Shown here piece by piece: positions 10,029-19,880 of a DNA stretch of 26,177 bases. The position numbers and the translations under genes are program-made. Source of the DNA: Rhodocollybia butyracea (taxonomy: Eukaryota; Basidiomycota; Agaricomycetes; Agaricales; Omphalotaceae); contig JADNRY010000796.1 of NCBI GenBank assembly GCA_015501585.1, positions 1 to 26,177 on the forward strand, given 5' to 3'. The number at the start of each line of letters is the position of its first letter. The first letter of the stretch is position 1. The notes under the pieces were generated by a model, which was not told the origin of the DNA, ran no database searches, and worked only from the letters and a program-made list of their open reading frames with translations.

Positions 10029-10205
10029 TGTTGGAGCATACTCCGTACGTACATATTGGGACACATATACTCAGCTTTGACCATCCCTATTCCGTATACG
10101 CCGTGCTTACTTTATACTATACAGCTGGTACTTAGGTCACGTAGAGACGGCGTATACGACTCCCTCAGTTGCTTTCTACACAACTGAGTTGACCTTACCT
10201 TAACA
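10029..10205 (+). repeat. 5' LTR of the copia element (177 bp)
   Basis: It starts TGTTGGAGCA and ends CCTTAACA. TATA-like sequence (TTTATACTATAC) near 10110-10122 is a likely promoter. Two inverted repeats are visible: CGTATACGCCGT at 10093-10104 with its complement at 10147-10158, and CTCAGTTG / CAACTGAG near the 3' end. The sequence is identical to the 3' LTR except for the duplication there. Confidence 0.95.
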
Positions 10206-10225
10206 GATTATGAGACTCGAGCTCT
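10206..10225 (+). other. Candidate primer-binding site
   Basis: The bases directly after the 5' LTR are GATTATGAGACTCGAGC. TTATGAG is complementary to CUCAUAA, the anticodon loop of initiator methionine tRNA. This suggests priming by an internal half-tRNA, as in Drosophila copia. The match beyond the anticodon loop is imperfect, so the assignment is tentative. Confidence 0.4.
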
Positions 10226-10289
10226 AACTGAGCAAATACCGAGAAAAACACGTTATCGAATATCGAAAGTATATTGTCCATCACGAAAA

Positions 10290-11765
10290 ATGTCGTCAGG
10301 AAATCTACTGAATATACCGAGACTCCCAGACGAGAAACAGCTCGTTGGCGAAGAAAACTGGAGGCCTTTCAAAAGAGAAATTTTATTCGCAATCCAATCA
10401 AAAGGTTTGGCAGGCTACCTCGACGGGACTATCGCTAGACCAACCCCTACAGCTAGCTACCCTGGTCCAATCTACACACCACAACAGACACCATTGTTCA
10501 GCCCGGTCCCCCAGTACGAGGAGTGGGAAGCCCGTGACAGGCTCGTCGCCGGAGCCATTGTGTCAAACGTGGTCGACCCCACAGGACTGGGAATCGACGA
10601 GACAAAGAGAGCGTCCGAGATCTGGAAAAATCTCATCAAACAATTCGAAAAGAAAGATGAACAACGCATTCACCTTGCCGATACAGCGCTTCGTTCCCAG
10701 AGATTCGATCCGTCCGAACAGACTATGGAGGACCACGAAAAGAAAATGCGAAACCTCCTGAAAAAGGTACACGACCTCGGAGGAAGTATCCCCGACGCAC
10801 AGTTCCGTCTCATCCTCATCTCGTCCATGCCCAGTGACTGGAAACGAGACGTTCGTACAGTCTCTGGAACGTCAAGCGCCGACGCGTTCACGTTCCTCCG
10901 TACACTCTGGCTTCAGAAGGAAGAAGATAAACTGGAGGAGGAACGAGAGACCAAGAAAGTCAAGGCCTTCATGGCCGCTCGTACTCAGGGCCCGTACCAA
11001 CAGCGCACTGGAGACAGACCCGCATTTACCTGCCACAACTGCGGCAAGCCAGGCCATATGGCCAGGAAATGCTGGGCGAAAGGAGGCGGCATGGAGGGGC
11101 AAGGGCCGAAGCAAGGGCAAGCGAATAAGGGAAAGACAGAGCCAAGCGCAAAAGCCGTTGCGACAGACGACACCAAACCTGATGCTAGCACACCTATGGC
11201 AACCTACGTCCTATCTGTAAACGCCACGAACGCCTCGAGTACGTCCCAGTCCATCCAAGAGCTAAATCCAATCGCTGACACTGAGGCTAGGCCACATTAT
11301 CCCATTCTGAGGGCTACAGGTCAGCGAAAGGAGGAAAGCCGGGATGTAGATAAAGACGTACTTAGCTATGTGACTGTTGACCCCAAGGACTGTATCGTAT
11401 GCAAGGGAACTACATCCCTATACTCACCTCCCGCCCCAGTAACGCAGACTTTTCTTGACTCCGGCGCGTCAGAGCACTGTTGGGTGCATAAATCAGACTT
11501 TATTGAATACACTGAGGTACAGGGCCAGGGAGGCAATAGTGCCATATCAGGCAACGTGGGGAGATTCCAGATACTCGGAGTAGGGACCGTGCAATTCATC
11601 ACGCGTGTAGACGGAAACGAAAGATTGGTGAAACTGCAGGGCGTAAAGCACACACCATCGTTCGCCCACAACCTTATATCACTCTCAACACTCGACCGTA
11701 AGGGAATGCGAGGTACCTGGGGGGACGGTGTGATGACGGTGAACTCCCTACGGGCGAGCCAGTGA
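10290..11765 (+). CDS. gag-pol (5' part): Copia Gag and protease (frame-truncated before integrase)
   Basis: The 491-aa frame starts with MSSGNLLNIP. Residues about 1-200 are a Ty1/copia-type Gag (LVGEENWRPFKREI region; LWLQKEEDKLEEERE near 210). A CCHC zinc knuckle follows at Cys248, Cys251, His256, Cys261 (CHNCGKPGHMARKC), which binds genomic RNA. The aspartic protease has its active site at Asp390 (FLDSGASEHCWVH), and the frame continues to LISLSTLDRKGM. It stops after RASQ because of a one-base loss in the C run at 11746-11748. The following codons in the -1 frame continue the family sequence (PTGEPVIHGFG). The ATG at 10290 is the first good start, 84 bases after the LTR. Gag forms the particle and the protease cuts the polyprotein. 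Confidence 0.93.
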   Translation: MSSGNLLNIPRLPDEKQLVGEENWRPFKREILFAIQSKGLAGYLDGTIARPTPTASYPGPIYTPQQTPLFSPVPQYEEWEARDRLVAGAIVSNVVDPTGLGIDETKRASEIWKNLIKQFEKKDEQRIHLADTALRSQRFDPSEQTMEDHEKKMRNLLKKVHDLGGSIPDAQFRLILISSMPSDWKRDVRTVSGTSSADAFTFLRTLWLQKEEDKLEEERETKKVKAFMAARTQGPYQQRTGDRPAFTCHNCGKPGHMARKCWAKGGGMEGQGPKQGQANKGKTEPSAKAVATDDTKPDASTPMATYVLSVNATNASSTSQSIQELNPIADTEARPHYPILRATGQRKEESRDVDKDVLSYVTVDPKDCIVCKGTTSLYSPPAPVTQTFLDSGASEHCWVHKSDFIEYTEVQGQGGNSAISGNVGRFQILGVGTVQFITRVDGNERLVKLQGVKHTPSFAHNLISLSTLDRKGMRGTWGDGVMTVNSLRASQ

Positions 11766-13347
11766 TACACGGGTTCGGCAAAGCAAAGATGTACGAGGTG
11801 GAGATACTAGAGTCGGGGAAGTTAAACGTCAATTACTCGCGCACAAGAGATAGACCAGCCAACATACTCACATGGCACAGGAGATTAGGCCACGTAGCAA
11901 TTCGGCGGATCCTACGTATGGCCAACCGAAAACTCGTCGATGGATTGAACATCACCAAAAGCGAGGCAGCCGGTATGTGCGAGGACTGCCTGTACGGGAA
12001 GGCAAAGAGACAACCCTTTTGATGAGGTACTTACACACGAGAGCGAAGTACTCGAGCGTGTACACATAGACCTATTCGGACCTGCGAGAACACAAACGCG
12101 TGGAGGGTGTAGCTATCTCCTACTCTGCACGGATGGGAAGTCTTCCTTCCGAGTACCGTTCTACCTGAACAATAAACGCAAGGAGACAGGCGTGAAGTGC
12201 TTACACGAGTACCGCACCATGGCGGAGAAACAGACGGGAGGAAACTGAAGAGGATACGCATAGACGGCGGCGGGGAGCTGAATAACAAGGCGGTAGACGA
12301 TTACTGCGCGGAAAACGGCATCCTTATTGAGAAGGTGCCCCACGACTCGTCAGCTGCGAATGGGGTGGCTGAGAGAGCATTCAGGACAGTTATGGAGGGA
12401 ACACGCACTTTACTCGAGGACTCGGCTTCTCATACTCCTTTTGGGGCGAGGCATCGTCGACCTTCATCTACGTGGATAATTTCGTGCCGTCAGCACGATG
12501 CCCAGACCTGGTACCTGTTGAGCAGTGGACGAGCAAAAGACAGGACATATCGCACCTGCGGCCATTCGGGTGTGATTGTTGGGCGACGTTACCACGAAGA
12601 AGGACCGATGGAAAGCTTGGGAGACAAGCCGTGAAAGGCAAACTGCTAGGATATCTGGGGAGACGCGGATACAGAATCTGGGTGCCGGAGACAAAGACTA
12701 TTGAGGAATCCCATGATGTGGTATTTGAGGAAGGGACGCCGCACCGTACTCGGAAGCCAACAGGACAGGGTGAAGAACAGGATGTATTCGGGGTAACGAG
12801 ACTGATAAACCAGATATACTCGACCCTGCACCTGAGCCTAACTCGGATCCAACACCCGGACCCATGCCAGGGACGGATACGCCACACCCGACTATTGAAC
12901 CTGAGCCTGCTGATAACATCGCCGAACCGCCACAACCGCCCCAACCGCAGAATGCAGTACAACCACCTGAGCCAGTCCGTCGCAGTGCACGCGGACATAT
13001 CCCATCGCGCCGACTTATTGAGAGTGGAGAATATGAGGAGCGAGAAGAGAGAGCGAGAGAAGAGGGGGAAGCATGGACAGCCGAGGCAGTAGTGGAAGAA
13101 CGACCCCTGACACTCATCGCCAAGAGCCCATACTCCTTCGCTGCGACATCGGGTGAACTCTGGGTACCATCGTCGTATAAGCAGGCCATGAAACGGCCAG
13201 ATCTATGGAGAGAGCCAATGGAAAGGGAATACAAAACCTTAATGGAGAAGAACTGCTGGGAGCTCGTACCACTACCAGCGGATGCAAACCTGACCGGCGG
13301 GAGGTGGACATACGCAATAAAATTTGATGCGAACGGAAAACCTATTG
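11747..13347 (+). pseudogene. pol (integrase part): Copia integrase and linker, split by single-base indels
   Basis: The frame changes at 11746-11748, 12017-12020, 12236-12238, 12424-12425, 12592-12593 with a compensating change at 12612-12614, and 12790-12793. Read across these, the order is: GAG-pre-integrase zinc motif (HRRLGHV ... CEDCLYGK, about 11875-12000); integrase core with Asp at 12069 (VHIDLFGPA), Asp at 12263 (RIDGGGE) and Glu at 12371 (NGVAERAFRT); the FWGEA-like region; a C-terminal GYLGRRGYRIW block (about 12650); then a Pro/Glu-rich linker (about 12800-13000). Integrase inserts the cDNA into the host chromosome. All changes lie in runs of 2-5 identical bases. As written the protein could not be made without several frameshifts. 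Confidence 0.9.
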
Positions 13348-14752
13348 AAGCGGAAAGCGCGTTACGTCGCTCAGGGATATACGCAGATACAGGGTCAGGA
13401 CTATGACAAGACATACGGAGGAGTTGCACGCATGGAGTCAGTCAGGTTGGTACTGGCAATCATAGCAGTCTTGAAACTATCCATCTTCCAAGTCGACTTT
13501 ACCGCTGCATTCCTCAACAGCCCAATCACTCACGATGTATACATGAAGCAACCTGAAGGGTTTGTCCAACCTGGAACGGAACACCTTGTGTGCAAATTGA
13601 AGAAGTCCATATATGGTACAATGCAGGGAAGCCATGACTGGCAGGCAACGCTAGCAGAGGGATACAAGGACGATGGGTACACAACCTCGCGGGCAGACCC
13701 CTGCATACGATTCCGACGAGTCGGCGATGAGTACACAATAACCAGCACCTACGGCGATGATGTATGTGGAGGATCGTCAACCAAGGAGGGTCGCGATAAG
13801 GCAGTCGGGGACTTGGGAAGTCGATGGGAGGCGAATGAGGTAACGACGGAAGTACTTCTAGGAATGACTATTAGACAGAATCCAGTCACCAAAGCAATAA
13901 CCCTCTCGCAAAGGAGGTATTTCGAACGAATGCTGGCACATTTTTGGGTTTCAGAACGTACGACGACGAAATACTCCACTACCGCCAAACATCCACTTGA
14001 CAGAAGCGCCAAACCCACTACCGGAGGACGAGCGGATATTCATGGAGGATAAACCATATCGTGCCTTCGTCGGGTCTAGCATGTGGGGCCAGGTATGTAC
14101 ACGACCCGACATGGCATATGCTGCAGGACTACTTGCGCGGTACCAACTGAACCCCGGACGCCAACACTGGGAGTGTGCAGTGTGGCTGGCAGGATACATA
14201 GCAAATACCCTCGACTACGACATCGTCTATGAATGCCCAGACTCTGTAGATGAGCTAGACGAGCCAGGCAAAGGACTCAAGCCACATGGGTTTGTCGACT
14301 CCGACCACGGTGGCTGCAGGGACACGTCGAGGTCGACCTCCGGGTACGTCTTCTTCATGGCGGGTGGGCCAGTATCCTGGAGCTCCAAACGGCAGGCGAC
14401 AGTAGCCCTATCGACTACTGAAGCAGAATACATTGCACTATCTCGGGCTACACAGCAGGCAATCTGGTTGAAGTCATTCCTATCCGAGGTCGACTTGGAG
14501 CAAGAGGGCCCAGTCAACATGCGGGGTGATAACTTTGGCTCCGTTTGCTTAACAGAAAATCCTAATCGACACGCGCTCGTGAAGCACATCGAAATGCGGC
14601 ACCACTATGTGCGGGAGAAGGTGGCAAGTGGGGAGGTAACGGTGACGCGGATTCGGTCTGGAGAGAATGTAGCAGACCTATTCACGAAGGCGCTGAACGG
14701 TCCGGTCCACTCGAAATTGGTGTCACTTCTTGGGATAGATCGTACGGAGTAG
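13348..14752 (+). pseudogene. pol (RT-RNase H part): Copia reverse transcriptase and RNase H, split by one indel
   Basis: The frame enters at 13348-13349 (two A where one restores frame) and changes again in the T run at 13941-13945. The reverse transcriptase has ARYVAQGYTQ, then the first catalytic Asp in FQVDFTAAFLN (13494) and YGDD at 13750-13761, where copia elements usually have YVDD. The connection leads to CTRPDMAYA. RNase H has FVDSDHGGCRDTSRSTSGY (first Asp about 14297), STTEAEYIAL (about 14420) and RGDN (about 14527). It ends LVSLLGIDRTE with TAG at 14750-14752, running into the polypurine tract. These enzymes copy the RNA into cDNA. The piece 13997-14752 alone is a clean 251-aa frame. 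Confidence 0.93.
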
Positions 14753-14758
14753 GGGGGG
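14751..14758 (+). other. Polypurine tract of the copia element
   Basis: AGGGGGGG directly precedes the 3' LTR and overlaps the pol stop codon. It is the expected primer for plus-strand synthesis. It lies inside an 11-bp inverted repeat (14741-14751 with 14769-14779). Confidence 0.9.
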
Positions 14759-14967
14759 TGTTGGAGCATACTCCGTACGTACATATTGGGACACATATAC
14801 TCAGCTTTGACCATCCCTATTCCGTATACGCCGTGCTTACTTTATACTATACAGCTGGTACTTAGGTCACGTAGAGACGGCGTATACGACTCCCTCAGTT
14901 GCTTTCTACACAACTGAGTTGACCTTACCTTAACTTTCTACACAACTGAGTTGACCTTACCTTAACA
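14759..14967 (+). repeat. 3' LTR of the copia element (209 bp, with a 32-bp tandem duplication)
   Basis: All 177 bases of the 5' LTR are present without substitution. The last 32 bases before the terminal CA (CTTTCTACACAACTGAGTTG plus the 12 that follow) occur twice in tandem. The repeat holds the CAACTGAGTTG half of the terminal LTR hairpin. Confidence 0.95.
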
Positions 14968-14972
14968 TGCCA

Positions 14973-15327
14973 TGTTGCGCGGGTTCGAAATGGGACCGTG
15001 CCTTCCTTCCCAGAGAATCCGGGAAACTGGTTGAAGCTGGAAGTACGAGTCACTGACTTCCCTAAAAAGAAACAGCCGTGCCGTCCGCGGTGTAATTGTA
15101 GTTTGCACTGCTCGCCTGTGAACAAACGTATAGAGTCTGCCTAGGGGAGACAAGTGTAATTGTATTGGTTCCTGATTGGCAAATCCGTTATTAGTGGTCT
15201 GTCCGACTCTGGGATCAACATGGCTCGTGGCATGGCTGGATGATAATTTATGGTGTCTGCAGGGAACAAGTACACTTTAAGATGGAAAAGCGAATGGAAA
15301 AGAGCCTTGTTGCTCCCATCTTTGACC
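14973..15327. other. 5' flank of copy C
   Basis: No separate gene seen. From about 15240 the sequence loosely matches the bases upstream of copy A (ACTTTAAGATGGAAAAG versus CCCTAAGATGAAGAATG), so this is probably its promoter and 5' leader. Confidence 0.4.
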
Positions 15328-16537
15328 ATGAGTTCTTCAACCCAACCAAAAACCAAAGAAAAATCTCCACCTCAGGTTGTTTCCGAGGCTGTGCTAGATT
15401 TCTTAGTCGGGAACGGCCCGGCATCCGACACTTTAGGACGAAAGGCTGTAGAAATCTACAACGCTGCTCAGGTATGCTGATATCTACGTTTCGCAGTGGT
15501 AGATTGCTAAACTTTTACAGAGACGCAAAGAATGTAAAGAAGCATGGAGGCAGCTGGCATCTGTAGCCTGTGACCTGGTTTATGCTCTTTTGAAATCATC
15601 CGAGCAAATTTCTTTGCAAGATGGTATGATAAACCAGGCGGTGGAAAGTCTTTTGAATCGGTAAGTTTCTTCTTCAGATCTCTTGGACTCGCCGTAATCA
15701 TGATTTCAGAATCCTCTACGCGATTCGTACTGATCATGGATCATCGACTGCGAGTTCCATGTCTGAAGCTCAGGTGCAGCCTTACATGGACCAGTTATAC
15801 AATGTCCAGGTACTTTACCTTTTCTCATCCTATCTCACGTTATTTACAAGACATTTTAGGCGTGGCTGACTCTGTCTCAGCGAATTCATGTACTCGAAGA
15901 TAGGACTCGAATGGAAGGAACAGAAACCAGCACTCTTCCTTATGCCAATACTCAGACCAGCGGTCTCTCCTCTCGTTCCTCTCCATCCTTACCTCTGCTA
16001 CGCCCCGATCCACTTACCTCTTCCGCTATACAACACGGCTCTCCTTATAGAGATATCATACAAGGTTCAGCACATGGAAGAGATATCACTTCGCCACGGT
16101 CTGGAGAGCATATCTCGGAAGCGCCAACCATTCCTCTCCCCCATCATGTCCGCCGTAACTCCAACAATCCATTCTTACCTCTCATCGAGCGTGCCGTCTT
16201 TCCTCGCGACATATCCTCCGGTGTCGCTCCATTCGTACCTGTTGCAAATTCTCTCAGAACCAGTCACATCGGAGGTTCCTCTTCTACCATCTCAAAGGTG
16301 GATAACTCGATCACGGCGAATTGCAACAACGTCACTAATATCAATCACTTTTATGGCAACATTGTCGTACCTGCTCTTCCTGCATTCGGTATTCATCCTG
16401 GCAGTGCTTATAGTTGCGACTATCCTGGTCATAACGCTCATGGAGGGAATGGTGCTCAGAGTGGATACAATGGATATGGGAATGGTAGCTGGACTGGTGG
16501 TGGAAGCAACGAAATCAGTTATGGAGTTCGACGCTGA
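15328..16537 (+). CDS. Intact member (C) of the repeated family; putative helical N-domain with Asn-rich tail
   Basis: Four exons (15328-15471, 15521-15660, 15710-15809, 15860-16537) with 49-50 nt GT-AG introns give 353 aa. The start ATG (MSSSTQPKTK) is conserved in copy A. Residues 1-150 are predicted helices: VSEAVLDFLVGNG, GRKAVEIYNAAQRRKECKEA, WRQLASVACDLVYALL, INQAVESLLNRILYAI, then WLTLSQRIHVLEDRTR. This spacing resembles the N-terminal four-helix bundles of fungal MLKL/HeLo-type cell-death proteins; that is inference from pattern. Residues about 155-250 are Pro/Ser/Arg-rich linker. The tail has SHIGGSSSTISKVDNS, then TANCNNVTNINHFYG, then Gly/Tyr/Asn-rich repeats ending GVRR. No signal peptide, transmembrane segment or enzyme motif is visible. 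Alternative: an unclassified lineage-specific protein. It is the only copy of five with an unbroken model. Confidence 0.6.
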
Positions 16538-17629
16538 ACTTCCTAAGCTGCATACATTTCTCCTTGCAGAGGTTATTTTGCTATTTCATCCATATCGCGT
16601 GCGATCGTCATGTCTGGTTTGACCAAAGTTCATGTATCACAATTTTGAATTCGGGCCCTTCTCATTCTTCTTTTTCGTTGCTGATCTCACTGCTATTTAC
16701 TGCTTTTTACGTTGTCACCGCACTTGCAAATAGAATACCAATGCAATACTACTCATTTCAGGAATCAGGTCTTTTTTTCCATGCTGGGTGATCGCTCTTG
16801 TGCGGCTCGGGTTTCCAATGTTCAATCTTATGACAGGAAACTACTGCTGCTACATGGCAGCTGTGAATCTTAGAAGAGCTCTGTAAGGGTCTATGTAGCA
16901 CCGAGCTTTAACGAAAAGCTCTTTGCGCATCTTGATGCGTCTAATGTCGCGGTCGACAAGCAAAGTTCTCGATCGGTTCAATGAAGATTCTCAAAGCAAG
17001 TAATCTCGCAAGGATGTTATAAGTACTCTGCAAGCCAACCCCAGTGCCCCAGATTCAAGATGGCTTTCGATGCCGGACAGCTAAAAAGACAGCGCGTTTG
17101 TTGATGGGACGCGATTATGTCTGGGCGAAAGTGTATATGGCGCGTTATTCTTCCAGACGCGTCCAGAGACTATCCATCCTCGCACGCATAAAACCCCATT
17201 TCGGGTAGTGAATAAAGTATTCTGTATATCTTTGCTGATGTGCGCGCGAACAGCACGTCTTTTTAAGAGGGTCAGAGAGATAGGTGGCTCTGATGGGAGC
17301 ACTTGCCCTAGTAAAAACGCGATGTTCGAAGACAATGGCCATAAAACTTCATAACTCGAAAAGAGTTAGTGCCACCAGTACCACAGTACTCACTAGCACT
17401 CACGGTCTCGTTAATTTCTTACTCCTTTACCTCTTCGTTTCGTTCTCTTTCTTCTTTTATCTCCGTGCTCGTCCCTCTGATTAGGCTCGTTTTCAGTGTC
17501 AACGACCAAGGTATCATCTATAATCTCTTACAGTTTAGTACAGGTTTATCAACAAAAGGATACTGCCATAGAAGCATGTTGTATCTGTCTTCCAGAACCT
17601 ATGAGACCTGATAACTTCCGAAGGATGAA
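16538..17629. other. Conserved 3' flank of copy C, then unassigned sequence
   Basis: About 16630-16745 matches the flanks after copies A and E, so it is probably the 3' UTR and terminator region of the family. A Leu/Phe-rich frame at about 17370-17480 (VNFLLLYLFVSFSFFFYLRA) could be a membrane segment but has no clear gene around it. Splice-like GTATCATC...CTTACAG at 17511-17532 hints at a gene leading into the conserved block at 17630, which I could not complete. Confidence 0.35.
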
Positions 17630-17905
17630 CTATGGGGTCTTGGTTGTGACGTTGGCGGAAGAATCGCCGACAGACTCAAATTCGGAGGCGAAATTGAGAA
17701 TAACTTGGAGGCTCTGCAGGGACAGCGATGGCAGACCAAAGGGCTGCTACTGAGTGTCGCGTTCGCTGCGCACATTCCGATGTTCATTGATTTCAGAATA
17801 TTCGCGTCCAGGTACCGTAAGTGCGACTTGAGGCTGAGATTAGCGCTTTTGCAGAGGATAATGAAAGCGGTGAAGCAGACTGATTTGAACCACATAGTGG
17901 CTTGA
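17630..17905 (+). other. Unrecognised conserved block, copy 1 of 2
   Basis: An open plus-strand frame reads WGLGCDVGGRIADRLKFGGE at about 17632-17691 and continues through QRWQTKGLLLSVAFAAHIPM and DFRIFASRYRKCDLR to a stop at 17903-17905. The block recurs at 23230-23560 (GGRIADRLEFG; MFIDIWIFASKYRKCDLR). Similarity between two copies makes it a real sequence family rather than noise. The antisense strand is also largely open in both, so the coding strand is not certain. I do not recognise the domain. Each copy lies downstream of a member of the first family (C, E), which suggests that the two sequences were duplicated together. Confidence 0.4.
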
Positions 17906-19880
17906 TTTGGTTCCACCCATGTCTTCCGCCATTTCTTTGCACGCCTTGACTGTGGGGTGATTTGGCTTTGGATCGCGTCTGAGGATGTAACCAAAATGGA
18001 CATGGGAAAAGTGAGCTTAGACCTGAATCCCTCTAAGGGGCCGTACCCCGATGCTCATAAGTATGTACAATTTCATTTCCGAGCAATTTCCAAGCGATTA
18101 TATACATGCATTATTAGATTATCGAGGCTCGACGGCCAGCCAGTGCATTTCAGTTTTCGTAGTAGAGCATAAACTTGGGCTGGGGAAAGTAAAACCGTCA
18201 GAACACGGAACGAAAAGATGATAGGATGATGAACGCACTGAATTTAGGAGTTAAGCATGATAAGTGCCTCAAACAAGTAGTATTTGATCACTCTAACCGC
18301 TATCCATACGACAACGAACTGGCGAAAGACTCAGTCAGTAGCGAAAACACAAGATATGACGATTCGGTAGCTCAAGCGTACCAAGAAGAGGAATCGAGTG
18401 TATTTATTATTTTCTTCAGCATTGTTGACAACAGGCAGAGTTGTGTCCTGAGGAAAAGTCGAGGTAAACAAATGCTTTTGCGGGACGGTAAATCGACCAC
18501 ATACTGGAACTTGAGCTTGGAGAGTTCGTTCGAGAAAGAGTTCGTTCAGTGCTTCCTCTCGGCGTCGGTTGAAAGCGTGGCGGTAGGGATGGACGCGGCT
18601 AGGAATACAAAAGTAGAGTGATTAGACGAATCTAAAATTTTAAACATTGATAGGCGCACTTTTCAGGGGACATTCTTTTGAGGTTTTCAGGGTCTTGACT
18701 TGACTTTGCAGGTTGAAGGTAGTGGAGAGAGGAAGAGAGTCTTTTGCAGGGTCTTGAATAAAACTCCGCTAGTTGAAACTTTACATTGAGAAATCCAGAA
18801 ATCGTGACCCAGAATAATGGCGCGCGCCGTGTTTTCGATCATGCTCTCGTTCTTCCAATTGCTCAATACCTGTTCAGAACATGAGCTCTTTACAGAGAAC
18901 TTTACGAAGAAAAATACACACCTAAAACCCACTCTATCCAACCCAGAAATAACTTTCCATCTCTTGCTTAGATTCTTTACGCCTTTTATATCTTTCTTCT
19001 TGTCTCTGGCTCTCCAACTCAAACAGAATCGAAATCTTGTGTTCAAACGAGGTCATTCGGTAGTCCTCGAGTGAGATCGCCAGGAACCGGAACGAAAAGG
19101 CGAGTCCTACAAAGCTTCCATTTGCTTCCGTTTGATCCATGGAACCAAAGGCTTGTTGCGGCGAATTGGCAACGAAATCAAGAACGAAATAGTCGTAATT
19201 TTCTGGGCGCCCGATAGACCTGTCGTCACGAAGCATTCACCTTGACTTCTTCAATCTCTGGATGGTGCCCAAGACTCGTCAAGAGCACCAGTGGTCCACG
19301 AAACGCTAGTCGACTTGCAGTGAGTCACGAGACACGTGACTATTGATGGCGCCATCATTTTCTTGAAACCGGTTCCGCAACCTATCCCTGCCCTCGTACC
19401 ACCACGATGGGGGACAAATAAAACCTTCTGTATCATCTGAATACCATAGGGTGAGACGCAGAACAACGGGGTGACACAAGATCAGCATACACATCAAGGT
19501 TCAAGATTCCAGCCACGAAGATTCCAACCACGAAGCTCCAGCAAACTTCAGCATCATAGCGAAACTCCGCCATAGCCTTTAAACAGGTATTGTAGGTATA
19601 AACCAATGAAAACAACGTACGAGTATCATCCTACTTTGTGATTTTGTTCACCAGAAGAATCCGACAATATGATCAGCGAAACGAGTACTTCGGCTGCTCA
19701 GATCCTGTAAAAGCGCCCGAGCTCGAAGAAACCGCAAGCCGAATTTGTGAACGCCAATGATAACGGAGGCAGCAGCGGAGCCAGTTCAATCCTGGAGCGT
19801 CCGACACTCGAATATCGCATGACCAGATGTATCTGCTTTGCGCTCGGTGTGACCATTCGAAACGTGTAGCAAGCATTCAG
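17906..19880. other. No confident gene
   Basis: Several medium frames occur. At 18226-18621 (plus) there is a 131-aa frame with antisense also open; the antisense reads a charged helical stretch FNRRREEALNELFLERTLQA. At 18934-19236 (minus) there is a 100-aa frame starting MLRDDRSIGRPENYDYFVLD. None shows a recognisable domain and strands conflict, so I call no gene. Confidence 0.3.

Larger units (their letters stand above)
10024..14972 (+). mobile_element. Complete Ty1/copia LTR retrotransposon
   Basis: The element runs 10029-14967, flanked by the 5-bp target duplication TGCCA (10024-10028 and 14968-14972). It has 5' and 3' LTRs, a primer-binding site, gag, protease, integrase, reverse transcriptase, RNase H and a polypurine tract. 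Integrase before reverse transcriptase defines the Ty1/copia superfamily. The shared 177 bp of LTR sequence is identical, which indicates recent insertion. The gag-pol reading frame (10290-14752) is interrupted by nine single-base indels but by no other stop that I can see. Adding five bases and removing four gives 1,488 codons including the stop, a normal length for a copia polyprotein. The TSD is followed by TGTTG on both sides, so the flanking direct repeat can look longer than 5 bp. Confidence 0.97.

Noticed and set aside
11762..11765. Programmed -1 frameshift between Gag-protease and integrase
   Set aside because: No slippery heptamer is evident, and eight further indels of the same kind follow downstream, so a one-base loss in the C run is a simpler explanation.
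12698..13429. 243-aa minus-strand open frame
   Set aside because: Antisense to the copia integrase-RT region, which explains the sequence fully on the plus strand.
14985..15005. GGGTTCGAAATGGGACC, resembling a tRNA B box
   Set aside because: No A box at the right distance and no cloverleaf can be folded around it; I see no tRNA gene in the window.
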